From: a virus
Length of the DNA: 41,192 nt
IMG/VR virus record: IMGVR_UViG_3300050033_000136
Location: 1-41,192 of that record
Strand: one strand, 5' to 3'
Below, one piece after another: positions 21,613-30,343 of the stretch. Every line of letters starts with the position of its first letter. Positions within the stretch are counted from its first letter, which is position 1. A program made the position numbers and the translations under genes. The notes below the pieces were generated by a model. The model worked only from the letters and a program-made list of their open reading frames with translations, searched no databases and was not told the DNA's origin.

Positions 21613-22371
21613 ATGGACACACTGATCGCCGACAGCTCCGGCTTCTGGTCGTGGACCGCACCCGAGGCGGTCGATCTGCTCACGCTGGTCGTGACCGACC
21701 CGAACGGGCAGCTGGTCGACGTCGGGACTCCAACCAACGACGGGCTGCTGTTCTCCCTGACGATCCCGGCGGCGCTGATCCCGCGCTCCAAGATGGGGCG
21801 CTGGGTCTTCGACCCGCAATACCAAGTCACCGTCTCCGGTGACCCGGCCAAGCGGTCTGACCCCCGCGAGGTCTGGCTGCTCGACGCCGCCTATGGCGAC
21901 TATGGCGACCTGTCCGACATCCTCGGCTATCTCGGACTGTTGCTGCCGGCACTCACCGCCACGAGCAACCCCACGCTCTCAGAGGTCACCTCGCTCATGG
22001 CGCGTCAGTCCGAGGAGTACGACCTGCGCCTGTCGGTGGCGGGCTACACCGTTCCGCTCGCGTCGGTCGTGGGACTGAGCCAGGCCGGCCGCGCGGTGTC
22101 GCTGGCCGTCGCCGGACAGATACTGCGCCGGTTCATGACCGGCCGCGGCGACTGGCCGGGCGTGGCGACCGCCAAGGGATACGAGGCCGACGCCGAGGAC
22201 GTCATCATGCGCATCATCCGCGGCTCCGTCGTCCTGCCTGAGAAACAGGCGCCGGCCACCTCGAACTTCCGTCGCCCAGGTGTGATCGGCACGTCTCCCG
22301 CAACGCCGACGAGCCGCACGCGCGAGTTCGAGGAGCGGCACGGCACGGCGTTCGACCGCGGGTCGTGGTAG
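21613..22371 (+). CDS. Probable head-tail connector/adaptor protein
   Basis: 252 residues, ATG behind GAGGGGCG. The N-terminal ~75 residues form a small beta domain (VDLLTLVVTDPNGQL). The C-terminal part is helical, with LSEVTSLMARQSEEYDLRL and GYEADAEDVIMRIIRGS. It occupies the slot of the Mu Gp36-type connector, between capsid genes and the gpG-like completion protein. The helical part could be the adaptor, but no firm motif was recognised. The 3' end overlaps the next gene slightly. Confidence 0.5.
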   Translation: MDTLIADSSGFWSWTAPEAVDLLTLVVTDPNGQLVDVGTPTNDGLLFSLTIPAALIPRSKMGRWVFDPQYQVTVSGDPAKRSDPREVWLLDAAYGDYGDLSDILGYLGLLLPALTATSNPTLSEVTSLMARQSEEYDLRLSVAGYTVPLASVVGLSQAGRAVSLAVAGQILRRFMTGRGDWPGVATAKGYEADAEDVIMRIIRGSVVLPEKQAPATSNFRRPGVIGTSPATPTSRTREFEERHGTAFDRGSW

Positions 22372-22862
22372 ACGTGGCCGCCATGTTCACGTTCGCCTTC
22401 GAGGACGCGCCGATCATGATGGGCATCGAGCGCCTCGGCGCGATGCTCACCGACATGGACTGGGCCTGGGACGCGATCATCCCGGAGCTGCAGGCCGTCA
22501 TGCGCGAGGAGAAGGCCTACGAGGGCGACGTCGGCGGCATCGGGCCGTGGGCGGACCTGTCCGAGCCCTACGGCATGTACAAGGCGCTCCAGTGGGGCGA
22601 CCAGCCGATACTGACCGCCTCGGGCGCGGGCTTCGACGCGCTGACGGGCGAGACTTCCGACACCATCACTGAGAAGACGCCGGACTCGCTCGTGTGGGGC
22701 GTCGGCGGGCAGGCCGGCTACATGGCCTACCACCAGACCGGCACCACGCGTATGCCCCAGCGCAAGGTCTTCGACGAGGAGCTCCTGCGCGAGGCCATCG
22801 CTCAGGGCTTCGTGACGATCGGCAAGGGCCTGTCGGGCGCGTTCAGCGGCAAGGAGGTGTAA
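22365..22862 (+). CDS. Virion morphogenesis / tail completion protein (Mu gpG-like)
   Basis: Up to 165 residues. GTG 22365 overlaps the previous stop; ATG 22383 is the alternative start. The C-terminal motif GYMAYHQTGTTRMPQRKVF is the hallmark of Mu gpG/phage virion morphogenesis proteins (HQxGT then MPxR), which complete the tail-proximal end of the head or tail. Size fits the family. Next to tail terminator and tube genes as expected. Confidence 0.8.
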   Translation: MVDVAAMFTFAFEDAPIMMGIERLGAMLTDMDWAWDAIIPELQAVMREEKAYEGDVGGIGPWADLSEPYGMYKALQWGDQPILTASGAGFDALTGETSDTITEKTPDSLVWGVGGQAGYMAYHQTGTTRMPQRKVFDEELLREAIAQGFVTIGKGLSGAFSGKEV

Positions 22863-22867
22863 GTGGG

Positions 22868-23386
22868 ATGCCTCTCGATGGTGACTTCATCCCGCTGCAG
22901 ATCATCCGCGACCTGATGGCCACGGACTTCCAGGCCCACTGCGCCGCGATCGCGACGGCACGAGGGGAGCCGGTGCCCGCACCACTCACCGAGATCCGCG
23001 ACGACCCGAGACCATTCTCGGGTCTTTCTGTGAACGGACCCTCGGCGCGTATCGGGCCGTTCGACCTCGCTGTGGACGACCAGCACGTGGAGTCGACCAC
23101 GCTGTCCGAAGTCCTGCTCGGCTCCGTCGTCATCGCGGACATGACCGGAGGCCCCGATTCGGTGGCACTCGCCAACGTGATGCGGATCCGAAAGGTCGCG
23201 CTCCTGCGCACGTTCGCAGCCAGCGCCGTCCACCCTGTCTACGGCGCTCCGCCCTACCGAGGCGTGCTGCGCTACAAGTTCGTCAAGTCGGTAGGCACAC
23301 CCGGACTGCCGAAGGGCGCCGACGGCGCGTGGTGGCAGGCCGTAGGCGCTCAGGTCCGCTTCACGTTCTTCGACACCATCGACTGA
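22868..23386 (+). CDS. Probable tail terminator (DUF1834/Mu Gp37-like)
   Basis: 172 residues from ATG 22868. Purine-rich AAGGAGG is just upstream, inside the preceding gene's end. An alpha/beta protein with an unusual helical N-terminus (QIIRDLMATDFQAHCAAI) and a strand-rich core (VALLRTFAASAVHPV; YRGVLRYKFVKSVG) ending in VRFTFFDTID. The position between completion protein and tube gene is that of a tail terminator, which stops tube growth and joins the tail to the head. Assignment rests mostly on position and fold pattern. Confidence 0.55.
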   Translation: MPLDGDFIPLQIIRDLMATDFQAHCAAIATARGEPVPAPLTEIRDDPRPFSGLSVNGPSARIGPFDLAVDDQHVESTTLSEVLLGSVVIADMTGGPDSVALANVMRIRKVALLRTFAASAVHPVYGAPPYRGVLRYKFVKSVGTPGLPKGADGAWWQAVGAQVRFTFFDTID

Positions 23387-23404
23387 GAAAGAGGAGGCAA
23401 GCTC

Positions 23405-24313
23405 ATGGGGCTCCCTGAGAACGGCGTAGCGATCGGCCAGATCACGGCTGTCTACGCGTACCCCTGGACGGCCGGCCAGACCGGTCCCCCGACGATCGAC
23501 GGCTCCAAGGCTGTCGGCAACAGCATGCAGGAGTTCGAGATCGTCCCCAAGGCGAAGGCCGAGCCCACCCGCGCTGCCGCCTACCAGAACGCCATCACGG
23601 GCTACTTCATCTCGGAGAAGGAAGCCGCCATCGTCATGAAGGGCGACCAGCTCACCCCGAACGACCTCGCGCTGGCGGCCGGTGCTCAGACGGCGAACAG
23701 TGGTAACGACGTCTATGACTCCGGTCTGGGCGGCGTGCCCGGGGACTACATCCTGCTCGTTACCGGTCTGGTGCTGACCGGTCCCAGCGCCAACAAGATC
23801 AAGACGTTGTGGGTTCCGAAGCTCGTGTTCACTCCCGACACGAGCTACAAGGGTGACTTCAAGCAGATCATGCTCGGCTACAAGGCCGGGTGTGTTATCG
23901 ACGGCTCGGCGAGCTACCCCGCGCAGAGCGTCCCGGCGCCGCTGCTGTGGTACCTGGTCGACACGCCTGTCGTGGCGCCGACCACACTGCTGCTCGCCGC
24001 GAGCAACCCGATCACCCCGGCCGACACGGCTACCGGCGTGGCCATCGGTATCGCTCCGACGGTCGCGTTCCGTCAGGTGCTCAACGGCCTGCACGTCAAC
24101 GGCAGCAACTTCTTCCTGGTGCGCGATGACACCGACGCGCTCGTGCCGGCCACGGTCGGCTTCCAGGACTCGGCGCATCTGGTGGTGCAGATCACGCCCA
24201 CATCCAACCTCGTGAGCGGAAAGAAGTACCGCCTCGTGGTCGCCCCCAACCGCGTCGCCGACATCTACGGCAACGTGTTCGCAGGCTCAGTGACGTACTT
24301 CACCTGCGCCTAG
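23405..24313 (+). CDS. Major tail tube protein with C-terminal Ig-like domain
   Basis: 302 residues; ATG behind GAGGAGG. The first ~190 residues are the tube domain (GSKAVGNSMQEFEIVPKAK; KTLWVPKLVFTPDTSYKGD). The last ~105 residues form an Ig-like domain of the Big_5/SbsA type, with NPITPADTATGVAIGIAP, FQDSAHLVVQITPTS and SGKKYRLVVAPNRVADIYG. Ig-like tails on tube proteins decorate the outside of siphovirus tails and may bind host or environmental glycans. A long hairpin follows the stop. It should be among the most abundant late proteins. Confidence 0.8.
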   Translation: MGLPENGVAIGQITAVYAYPWTAGQTGPPTIDGSKAVGNSMQEFEIVPKAKAEPTRAAAYQNAITGYFISEKEAAIVMKGDQLTPNDLALAAGAQTANSGNDVYDSGLGGVPGDYILLVTGLVLTGPSANKIKTLWVPKLVFTPDTSYKGDFKQIMLGYKAGCVIDGSASYPAQSVPAPLLWYLVDTPVVAPTTLLLAASNPITPADTATGVAIGIAPTVAFRQVLNGLHVNGSNFFLVRDDTDALVPATVGFQDSAHLVVQITPTSNLVSGKKYRLVVAPNRVADIYGNVFAGSVTYFTCA

Positions 24314-24328
24314 TCCGAACCCCCATCT

Positions 24329-24370
24329 TGCTGTGGGCCCTTGCGCAGCGCCGCGTGAGGGCTCACAGCA
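24329..24370 (+). terminator. Long hairpin after tail tube gene
   Basis: An 18-bp stem (24329-24346 with 24353-24370, including three G-U pairs in RNA) closes a 6-base loop. No T-run follows, so it may act as a partial terminator or as a 3' stabiliser that lets tube mRNA exceed that of the downstream chaperone. Confidence 0.55.
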
Positions 24371-24397
24371 TCCACCTACCGACATGGAGGCGCTTCC

Positions 24398-24976
24398 ATG
24401 ACCGACATCATCGCCAAGACCGTGACCCTGCTCGTCGACGGGGCCGAGCAGGACTTCACCCTGCGCACCCCGACCGTGTTCGCCCGCGAGGTATTGCTCG
24501 AGCTCGCGCTCGAGGCTGGCATCGACGTCTTCAACGCCGGGCGCATCCCTGAGGGCGTCGTCAACCCGAAGGGACTCGCCGACAACCTCGCGACCCTGGA
24601 CGCAATGAGCCGCGAGACTCGCCGTACCGCGGAGTGGAAGACCACGCGCGCAGAGGCGGCCGCGAAGGTCGACGCGCTGCCCACGAGCCCTGCCGAGCTC
24701 GCGAAGCTGCAGCGCGAGGCCAACCTCGCGAAGATGCGTTCCACCAGCGAGAACATGAAGGCCGTCACCGCCATGCTCGCGGCACTGCTGACCGACGCCG
24801 CCGAGAAGGACCCGGTGACGCATCGGCCCCTCTACGTCTACTCGCGCGAGGAGGCGTCGGCGATGATCCCGAGCGACGCCATGGAGGCGGTCTTCAATAC
24901 CGTCGGCTCGCTGTGGCCGGATGACTCGAAAGAGGCGACCCCGGGAAACCCTCCGGCGGCTCCGGCCGCCGAATAG
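24398..24976 (+). CDS. Tail assembly chaperone (short form, gpG-like)
   Basis: 192 residues, ATG behind ATGGAGG. Helical protein with VFAREVLLELALEAGIDVF near the start, a central coiled region (PAELAKLQREANLAKM) and a Pro/Ala-rich end. Short form of the tail assembly chaperone that coats the tape measure during tail assembly. It stops at 24974-24976; a slip at GGGAAAC (24943-24949) gives the long form. Identified by position between tube and tape measure and by the frameshift signal. Confidence 0.8.
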   Translation: MTDIIAKTVTLLVDGAEQDFTLRTPTVFAREVLLELALEAGIDVFNAGRIPEGVVNPKGLADNLATLDAMSRETRRTAEWKTTRAEAAAKVDALPTSPAELAKLQREANLAKMRSTSENMKAVTAMLAALLTDAAEKDPVTHRPLYVYSREEASAMIPSDAMEAVFNTVGSLWPDDSKEATPGNPPAAPAAE

Positions 24977-25149
24977 TAACCGCGCAGGACTTCTACGAGG
25001 AGCTCGTCTGGAACGCCCACGTCCTGTGCCCGCGCTACGGCATCAGCCTCTCGGAGCTGCGCTACCTCACCACCTGGACCGACTACCGACGCCTCCTCGA
25101 CGCGAGCAACCTCGTCGAGGAGCACCTGAGCGCGCTACAAGAGGGGTGA
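24398..25149 (+). CDS. Tail assembly chaperone, -1 frameshift product (gpGT-like)
   Basis: 250 residues if the ribosome slips back one base at G-GGA-AAC (24943-24949), which is correctly phased in the short form (Gly-Asn). A 6-bp GC stem (24954-24959 with 24966-24971) begins 4 bases downstream as a likely stimulator. After the slip, translation continues through 24977-25149, which has no ATG or GTG start of its own but encodes a clean protein segment (AQDFYEELVWNAHVLCPRYG ... SALQEG). This is the lambda G/GT arrangement; the extension contacts the tube protein. Confidence 0.8.
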
Positions 25150-25150
25150 G

Positions 25151-26728
25151 ATGATGGCCGACGCAGAGGTCTCGCTGCTCGCGCGGATAGGTGCCGACGT
25201 CACCGGTGCGCTCGGCGGACTCGGGCAGCTCGGCGAGGGCATCAAGGGCATGGCCGCGAAAGCTGCCTCGGCACTTGTGGCGGTGGGCCTGGCGAAGTTC
25301 GCCGACGACTCCATCAAGGTCGCCGAGAAGGCGCAGCTCTCGGTCGAGCAGATGACCAACACCGTCAACAACGCGCTGACCAGCGGGAGCAAGAACGCTT
25401 CTGCCGCGATGCAGAACGACGCGCAGGCATCCGCGTCGGCGACGGACAAGGCCGCTGCCGCCTTGGACAAGTACGGCGTGGGATCGGCACAGTATAAGGC
25501 CGCCGCCGACAAGGCCCACGACGCCGAGGCCAAGCTCGCCGACGACCGACGGAACATGGCCGAGCTCAACACGCAGACGGGCAAGACATTCGCCACGTAT
25601 GCGACGCAGATCACGGACTCCATCGCCGCCGAGTCCGACCTGTCGAGCTTCACCAAGGGCGACCTGCGCCAGGCGTTCACCGGCCTTGTGGGCGTCACCG
25701 GCAACGTCCAGCAATCCCTGAAGCTCACCAACGAAGCCGCGGACCTGTCGGCCTTCGCCACCGCCGCCGGCAAGAGCATGTCGCTGGGTCAGGCGGGCAT
25801 CCTGCTCGGCAAGGTCTACGACGGCAACACCACGGCGCTGCAGCGGTTCGGCATCACGATCCCTAAGGGCGCCACCGCGATGGAGGCGCTCCACGCGGTC
25901 CAGCTCAAGACCGCCGGGAGCGCCAAGACGTTCGGCGACTCCGAGGTCGGCACGAACAACAAGCTGAAGAACGCGTATACCGACCTGCAGGTCGCCGTCG
26001 GGACGGCGTTGCTCCCCGCGTTGCGAGGGGCCACCACATGGCTGACCAACACGCTCGACGGGTTCAACAAACTCCCGGGCCCGGTCAAGTCGATCATCAT
26101 CGGCATCGTCGGAGTCGCTGCCGCCATCGGCATCCTCGCCCCGTGGATCTCCACCATCGCCACGATCGTCGGCCTCGTCCAAAGCTGGGGCCTCATCACC
26201 AAGGCGGCAACGGTCTTCCAGTGGCTCTTCAACGTCGCGATGGATGCCAACCCGGTCGCACTCGTGGTCATCGGCATCGTCGCGCTCATCGCCGTCATCG
26301 TGCTGCTCGTGACCCACTGGAAGGCCGTCGTGGAGTGGGTCACGAAGGCGTGGGATGCCGTCTCGAAGTTCGTCGGCGGCGTCGGTAGTGCCATCGGCAA
26401 CTTCTTCACCGGCGGCGGGTCGCCGAGTCCGGGCAAGGGCTACGCGTCCGGCGGCGTGCTGTCGGGCCCGTCGAGCGGCTACGGCGTCTCGGCGACCTTC
26501 CACGGCGACGAGGTCATCGCCCCGCTCTCGGGACGCATCGCCCCGTCAGCGCGCCCGGCGCTGGCACAGGCCGCCGCGAACAACGGCATCGGCGGTGGTG
26601 GAAGCACACAGTACGGGCCGTTCGTCTTCCCCGGCGTCACGTCGCGCAGCGAGGCCAACGGCATCGCGAACAAGGTCAACGCTCTCATCGGCGGCACGGG
26701 TGCACCGGTGATGGATTTCGGAGGCTAG
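25151..26728 (+). CDS. Tape measure protein
   Basis: Up to 525 residues (ATG 25151 or 25154), directly after the chaperone. The N-terminal half is Ala-rich and helical, with repeats of charged heptads (AADKAHDAEAKLADD). Near residues 313-335 and 370-392 are hydrophobic segments (IIIGIVGVAAAIGILAPW; LVVIGIVALIAVIVLLV), typical of tape measures that insert into the host membrane. The end is Gly-rich, with YASGGVLSGPSSGYG. It sets tail length; this is short for a siphovirus tape measure, so a tail well below 100 nm would be expected. Confidence 0.85.
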   Translation: MMADAEVSLLARIGADVTGALGGLGQLGEGIKGMAAKAASALVAVGLAKFADDSIKVAEKAQLSVEQMTNTVNNALTSGSKNASAAMQNDAQASASATDKAAAALDKYGVGSAQYKAAADKAHDAEAKLADDRRNMAELNTQTGKTFATYATQITDSIAAESDLSSFTKGDLRQAFTGLVGVTGNVQQSLKLTNEAADLSAFATAAGKSMSLGQAGILLGKVYDGNTTALQRFGITIPKGATAMEALHAVQLKTAGSAKTFGDSEVGTNNKLKNAYTDLQVAVGTALLPALRGATTWLTNTLDGFNKLPGPVKSIIIGIVGVAAAIGILAPWISTIATIVGLVQSWGLITKAATVFQWLFNVAMDANPVALVVIGIVALIAVIVLLVTHWKAVVEWVTKAWDAVSKFVGGVGSAIGNFFTGGGSPSPGKGYASGGVLSGPSSGYGVSATFHGDEVIAPLSGRIAPSARPALAQAAANNGIGGGGSTQYGPFVFPGVTSRSEANGIANKVNALIGGTGAPVMDFGG

Positions 26729-26732
26729 GCGC

Positions 26733-28091
26733 ATGACGGTACCTCTGCAGATCCACGCCAACGGCAACGACTACAACGACGGGCTCGTCTACGAGCTGCA
26801 GCCGGGGTTCTCCTTCGGCACGGCCGCCAAGACGCCTGAGGCCCTGCGCCTCGAGGCCGGTGGCGGCGCGGTGATGCCCGACGCCTGGGAAGACGCGGCA
26901 TGGGTGCTCACGTGGAAGGTCTACGGCGCGACGGGCGGGCAGGTGCAGGACCGCATCCGCGCGCTTCTCGCCGACTTCGCCCCGTGGACCGAGGTATCGG
27001 TGCAGCTGCCCGCGATGCCGGTCGCACACGTGATGTTCCTGACCTCGCTCGACGCGCCTTCCAACTTCGCGCTTCAGCCTGCGCTGCCGGGCGGCCTGCC
27101 CTTCGCGCTCTTCACGCTGACCGGGACGCGCTACGGACTATGGCTCGACGCCGGGCTGCACTCGCCGGTGCTCGCTTCCGACGGCACGACGCCGGTGACC
27201 AACATCGCGGTGGCGTTCCCCGGTACCGTGAACTGCATCGCCTCGAAAGGGACCACCTACGGCTTCGTGACAGCCACGCTGACGGCCGACAGTGCCCCGG
27301 CGGCAGCATTGGCCCTCGGCTTCAGACCCACGCCGCCTTCGGGCTACCAGCCGTGGCAGAAGTACAGCGGCGTGTCTGTCGCGGGCGCCTACGGCGGAGT
27401 CGCCTCGAAGATCACCACGCTCGTGTCCTCCGGGTTCACGAAACCACCGATGGCCGCCACCGAGATAGACAGCGTGGGCTACGCCGGGCAGGTCCTCGCG
27501 CTGCTGCGGGCGTGCACCGACTCGACGCTTGCGGCCAACCCCGTCTTCTACCAAGCGTTGGTCGAGAGCCATTCGAGCGCGTTTACGAGCAACCCGATGG
27601 ACGCGGTTGGCGACTCCGTCCCGGCCGGGCAGTACGGCTCCATCTTCGAGCTCGCGCAGCTCGGCGTGCTGCCTCTCCCGGCGGACTTGATGCCGAAAGC
27701 CGGTGGCACGTTCACGAGCCACGTCGGAGTGCAGGCGGAGGGAACGCTCGCGTCGGCCAACGCCGCATGGGTCGATACCGTCGTGTGGATGCCAGCGGCG
27801 CTCTGCGAGGTCGTGACGGCGGCATTCGCCGCGAACGGCTACGGCTTCACGGTCGAGAACCTCTCGCCGATCGCCTCGCAGCGCCGCGCGTACCTCTCAA
27901 AGTTCACGAGCGGCGTCCCGGTGCTGGGCCCGACGCTCTCGCGCACGCCCTACGGAAGCGGCCTCTGGTGCCCGAACGGCACCTTCGCGGCCGTCACGAT
28001 GGTGGACTCGCGCGCCACCACACCATGCGCCACGGGGCGCCTGACGCTGCAGTACCGACCACTTTACTGCGACCTTCTTGGCAGCTCCTGA
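26733..28091 (+). CDS. Distal tail / minor tail protein
   Basis: 452 residues, ATG 4 bases after the tape measure. The first ~150 residues look like the start of a tail-tip protein (VYELQPGFSFGTAAKTPE; WEDAAWVLTWKVYGATG). The remainder is beta-rich and possibly carries a carbohydrate-binding region (GFRPTPPSGYQPWQKYSG). First gene after the tape measure, the usual place of the distal tail (Dit-like) protein linking tube and hub. The family was not recognised with certainty. Confidence 0.6.
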   Translation: MTVPLQIHANGNDYNDGLVYELQPGFSFGTAAKTPEALRLEAGGGAVMPDAWEDAAWVLTWKVYGATGGQVQDRIRALLADFAPWTEVSVQLPAMPVAHVMFLTSLDAPSNFALQPALPGGLPFALFTLTGTRYGLWLDAGLHSPVLASDGTTPVTNIAVAFPGTVNCIASKGTTYGFVTATLTADSAPAAALALGFRPTPPSGYQPWQKYSGVSVAGAYGGVASKITTLVSSGFTKPPMAATEIDSVGYAGQVLALLRACTDSTLAANPVFYQALVESHSSAFTSNPMDAVGDSVPAGQYGSIFELAQLGVLPLPADLMPKAGGTFTSHVGVQAEGTLASANAAWVDTVVWMPAALCEVVTAAFAANGYGFTVENLSPIASQRRAYLSKFTSGVPVLGPTLSRTPYGSGLWCPNGTFAAVTMVDSRATTPCATGRLTLQYRPLYCDLLGSS

Positions 28092-30178
28092 TGAGCGGGA
28101 TAGAGGCGTTCACCGCGCCCGCGCTTTCGGGACCGTGGGCGCCACTCGCCACCGACCGGGACGCTCCCCCGACCTGGACCGACAACGACCCCGGCGGCTA
28201 CGGCGAGGCGCACGTCAAGACGCTCGCCATCCCCGCCGGCGTGCGCGACCAGCTGCAGGGAACCTTTCTCAAGCTGGTCGGGCCGAGCCGTCCGGTGTTC
28301 CTCGGCCGTATCGAGTCAAAGCCTCTACCTGACGGTGAGGTCATGGCCTACGGGCACCAGACGTGGCTCGACGACCTTGTGTGGCAGGCCGGGCTCGCGG
28401 GCAGCGGTGCCTACACGCATGACTTCGGCGACGGACCCGGAGCGACGGTCTACCAGCCCATGTACGGGCAGGGGACGTACCTCGAGACCTGCATGGCCGC
28501 GTTCCAGATGTTCTCGGGGCACAACACTGCGACGAGCGGCTCCGACGTCTTCCAGACCGACCTGAAGAACGGGATCAACTGCTCGTTCAAGGACTGGATA
28601 GAGCTGCCGCTTGCCACCACCTACCAAGCGGACTTCTACATCCCGATCGGGGCGACCACCAAGGCGTCCTTCGCCTTCGGCGTGAACATCACCGGCTGCA
28701 CCGGAACGGTGTCCGTAAGCATCGGCCCGGCCCGCCACCTCGCCACGCCGGACCCCACGACGCTGGACGCCTACCAGATGACGGGGGTCGCGTCGGCGTT
28801 GCCTTGGACGTGGGGGACGAACTACACCGGGACGGCGGCGCTGAACCTGGTCGACACCATCCCCTTCGACGGCATCTGGGTGAGCGTCAAGTACCTGACC
28901 AACGCCGACTTCCTCTACGCCGGCGGCCCGAACATCTCGATCACCCCGGCGCCGGGCATCTTCGGGGTCGTCGGCACCGACGGCGCGACCATCGTCGGCG
29001 GCGACACGCTCGGGGCCTCGGACGTCATCACCGACCTGTGGTCGCGGGTGCCTGCCGCGATCTCCGACGGCACGGAGGTGTGGACGGAGATCGAGACCAA
29101 CGACAGCACCTCCGGGTCGAGTGTCATGGGCCTCTCATCGACCCCCGCGGCGTTTGGCACGATCACAACGACGCACCAGACGGTCCAAATCGCCATCGAC
29201 ACCGCCGCCCCTCATGGAGTTCGACTCGGGGTCTACTCAGGTTCGACTCTCGTGTACCAAGAGGACATCCCGAACGCGGCAGGCTACGGGGCCTATCCCA
29301 GAAGCAGCCTCTTCTCTCTGACTCCGGGCACGTACACGCTCGAGCTCTCCGGCTTCGGCGGGGTTGGCTACGGCGCCTTCTACAAATCGTCAGGTGGCGT
29401 CGCTAACCGCAAGGTCTTCGAGCAGTTCAACAGAGCCGCCGTGAACCTGTCGTTCATCCAAGACGACGCCACCGACCTCGGGCGCTTCATCATGGGCGCG
29501 ACCGACAAGTTCAACGACACGATCGCCAAGGTGCTCGGCTACACGGACGCGCGCTACGGCTGCTGGTACCGCCTCGTCGGCGGCGAATGGGCATGCGTCC
29601 CGGTCTACGAGGACCACACCACCACGCCCGACTACGAGGCCACGGAGGATCTGCGAGCCGACGGCTCTTCCGGAGGCGTGAGCGCGTCTTTGCAGCCGGG
29701 CGGCATCAAGGACATGTGCTCGATGACCCGCACGGAGTACAAGGCCCCCGACGGCACGACCCTCTACCTCGACACGCCCGACGCCGACGCGACGCACCTG
29801 CTGACGCAACGTGGCATCACACGCGTGCGCACCGCTTCGGCCGACACCGACCTGGACACCGCCGCCGCGCAAGCCGGGGCGACGAGCAACGCCACGTACG
29901 GCCGCTCGTCGATGCCCGGCACCGTGACCGTCACCCGCTCGATCCTGTCGATGGCAGGCGGCGTCGTGGAGCCGTGTGACATCCAGACAGGCATGAACCT
30001 GCTGCTGCATTCCGCCCGCTACGGCGAGGTGCTCGACCGGATCGTCAGCGTCGACCACGAGGGCCGCAGCAAGGCCATGCTCACGCTGGCATCCAACCCG
30101 TTCTCACCCAAGCGTCTCAAGCGCGCGCTGCGCAAGGGGTCCATCGGATCCGGCGGCCAAGTCGCCGGGCTAGCGTAG
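28091..30178 (+). CDS. Tail tip hub / tail-associated protein
   Basis: 695 residues; ATG 28091 overlaps the previous stop (TGATG). The frame is open upstream through the previous gene but only as a shadow. The N-terminal hub-like part (LKLVGPSRPVFLGRIES; MAYGHQTWLDDLVWQ) is followed by a beta-rich middle inserted domain (~150-420), then a long C-terminal part that returns to hub-like sequence (QDDATDLGRFIMGATDKFND; DARYGCWYRLVGGEW; MNLLLHSARYGEVLDRIVS). Probable Tal/hub protein closing the tail tube. The middle domain could be a receptor- or glycan-binding insert. Confidence 0.6.
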   Translation: MSGIEAFTAPALSGPWAPLATDRDAPPTWTDNDPGGYGEAHVKTLAIPAGVRDQLQGTFLKLVGPSRPVFLGRIESKPLPDGEVMAYGHQTWLDDLVWQAGLAGSGAYTHDFGDGPGATVYQPMYGQGTYLETCMAAFQMFSGHNTATSGSDVFQTDLKNGINCSFKDWIELPLATTYQADFYIPIGATTKASFAFGVNITGCTGTVSVSIGPARHLATPDPTTLDAYQMTGVASALPWTWGTNYTGTAALNLVDTIPFDGIWVSVKYLTNADFLYAGGPNISITPAPGIFGVVGTDGATIVGGDTLGASDVITDLWSRVPAAISDGTEVWTEIETNDSTSGSSVMGLSSTPAAFGTITTTHQTVQIAIDTAAPHGVRLGVYSGSTLVYQEDIPNAAGYGAYPRSSLFSLTPGTYTLELSGFGGVGYGAFYKSSGGVANRKVFEQFNRAAVNLSFIQDDATDLGRFIMGATDKFNDTIAKVLGYTDARYGCWYRLVGGEWACVPVYEDHTTTPDYEATEDLRADGSSGGVSASLQPGGIKDMCSMTRTEYKAPDGTTLYLDTPDADATHLLTQRGITRVRTASADTDLDTAAAQAGATSNATYGRSSMPGTVTVTRSILSMAGGVVEPCDIQTGMNLLLHSARYGEVLDRIVSVDHEGRSKAMLTLASNPFSPKRLKRALRKGSIGSGGQVAGLA

Positions 30179-30188
30179 AGGAGAGGTC

Positions 30189-30320
30189 ATGAGGCGCTGC
30201 ACGATCTGTCTCGCACTTGCCTTGTCCGTCGCCCTGGTCGGCTGCGCCGCTCCGCACTACATCGTCCACGAGCTGCTCAAGGGCGACTTCTACTACATCA
30301 CGTGGCGCCTGGTCGCGTGA
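30189..30320 (+). CDS. Tiny lipoprotein (43 residues)
   Basis: A complete frame with a GAGGAGAGG ribosome-binding site. MRR is followed by a hydrophobic stretch and a lipobox, LVGC, with Cys19 as lipid-attachment site. The mature part would be only about 25 residues (AAPHYIVHELLKGDFYY ...). It is the first gene of the lysis cassette. Two roles fit: an outer-membrane spanin of the Rz1 type, paired with the coiled-coil protein at 31183, or an exclusion lipoprotein. The choice depends on the host envelope, which is unknown. Confidence 0.6.
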   Translation: MRRCTICLALALSVALVGCAAPHYIVHELLKGDFYYITWRLVA

Positions 30321-30343
30321 CACACCTACAGGAGGTAGGAAGC

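Noticed and set aside
26900-28090. A much longer hub protein beginning at 26900
   Set aside because: This part is the shadow of the preceding tail gene in another frame. ATG 28091 overlaps that gene's stop and hub-like sequence begins there.
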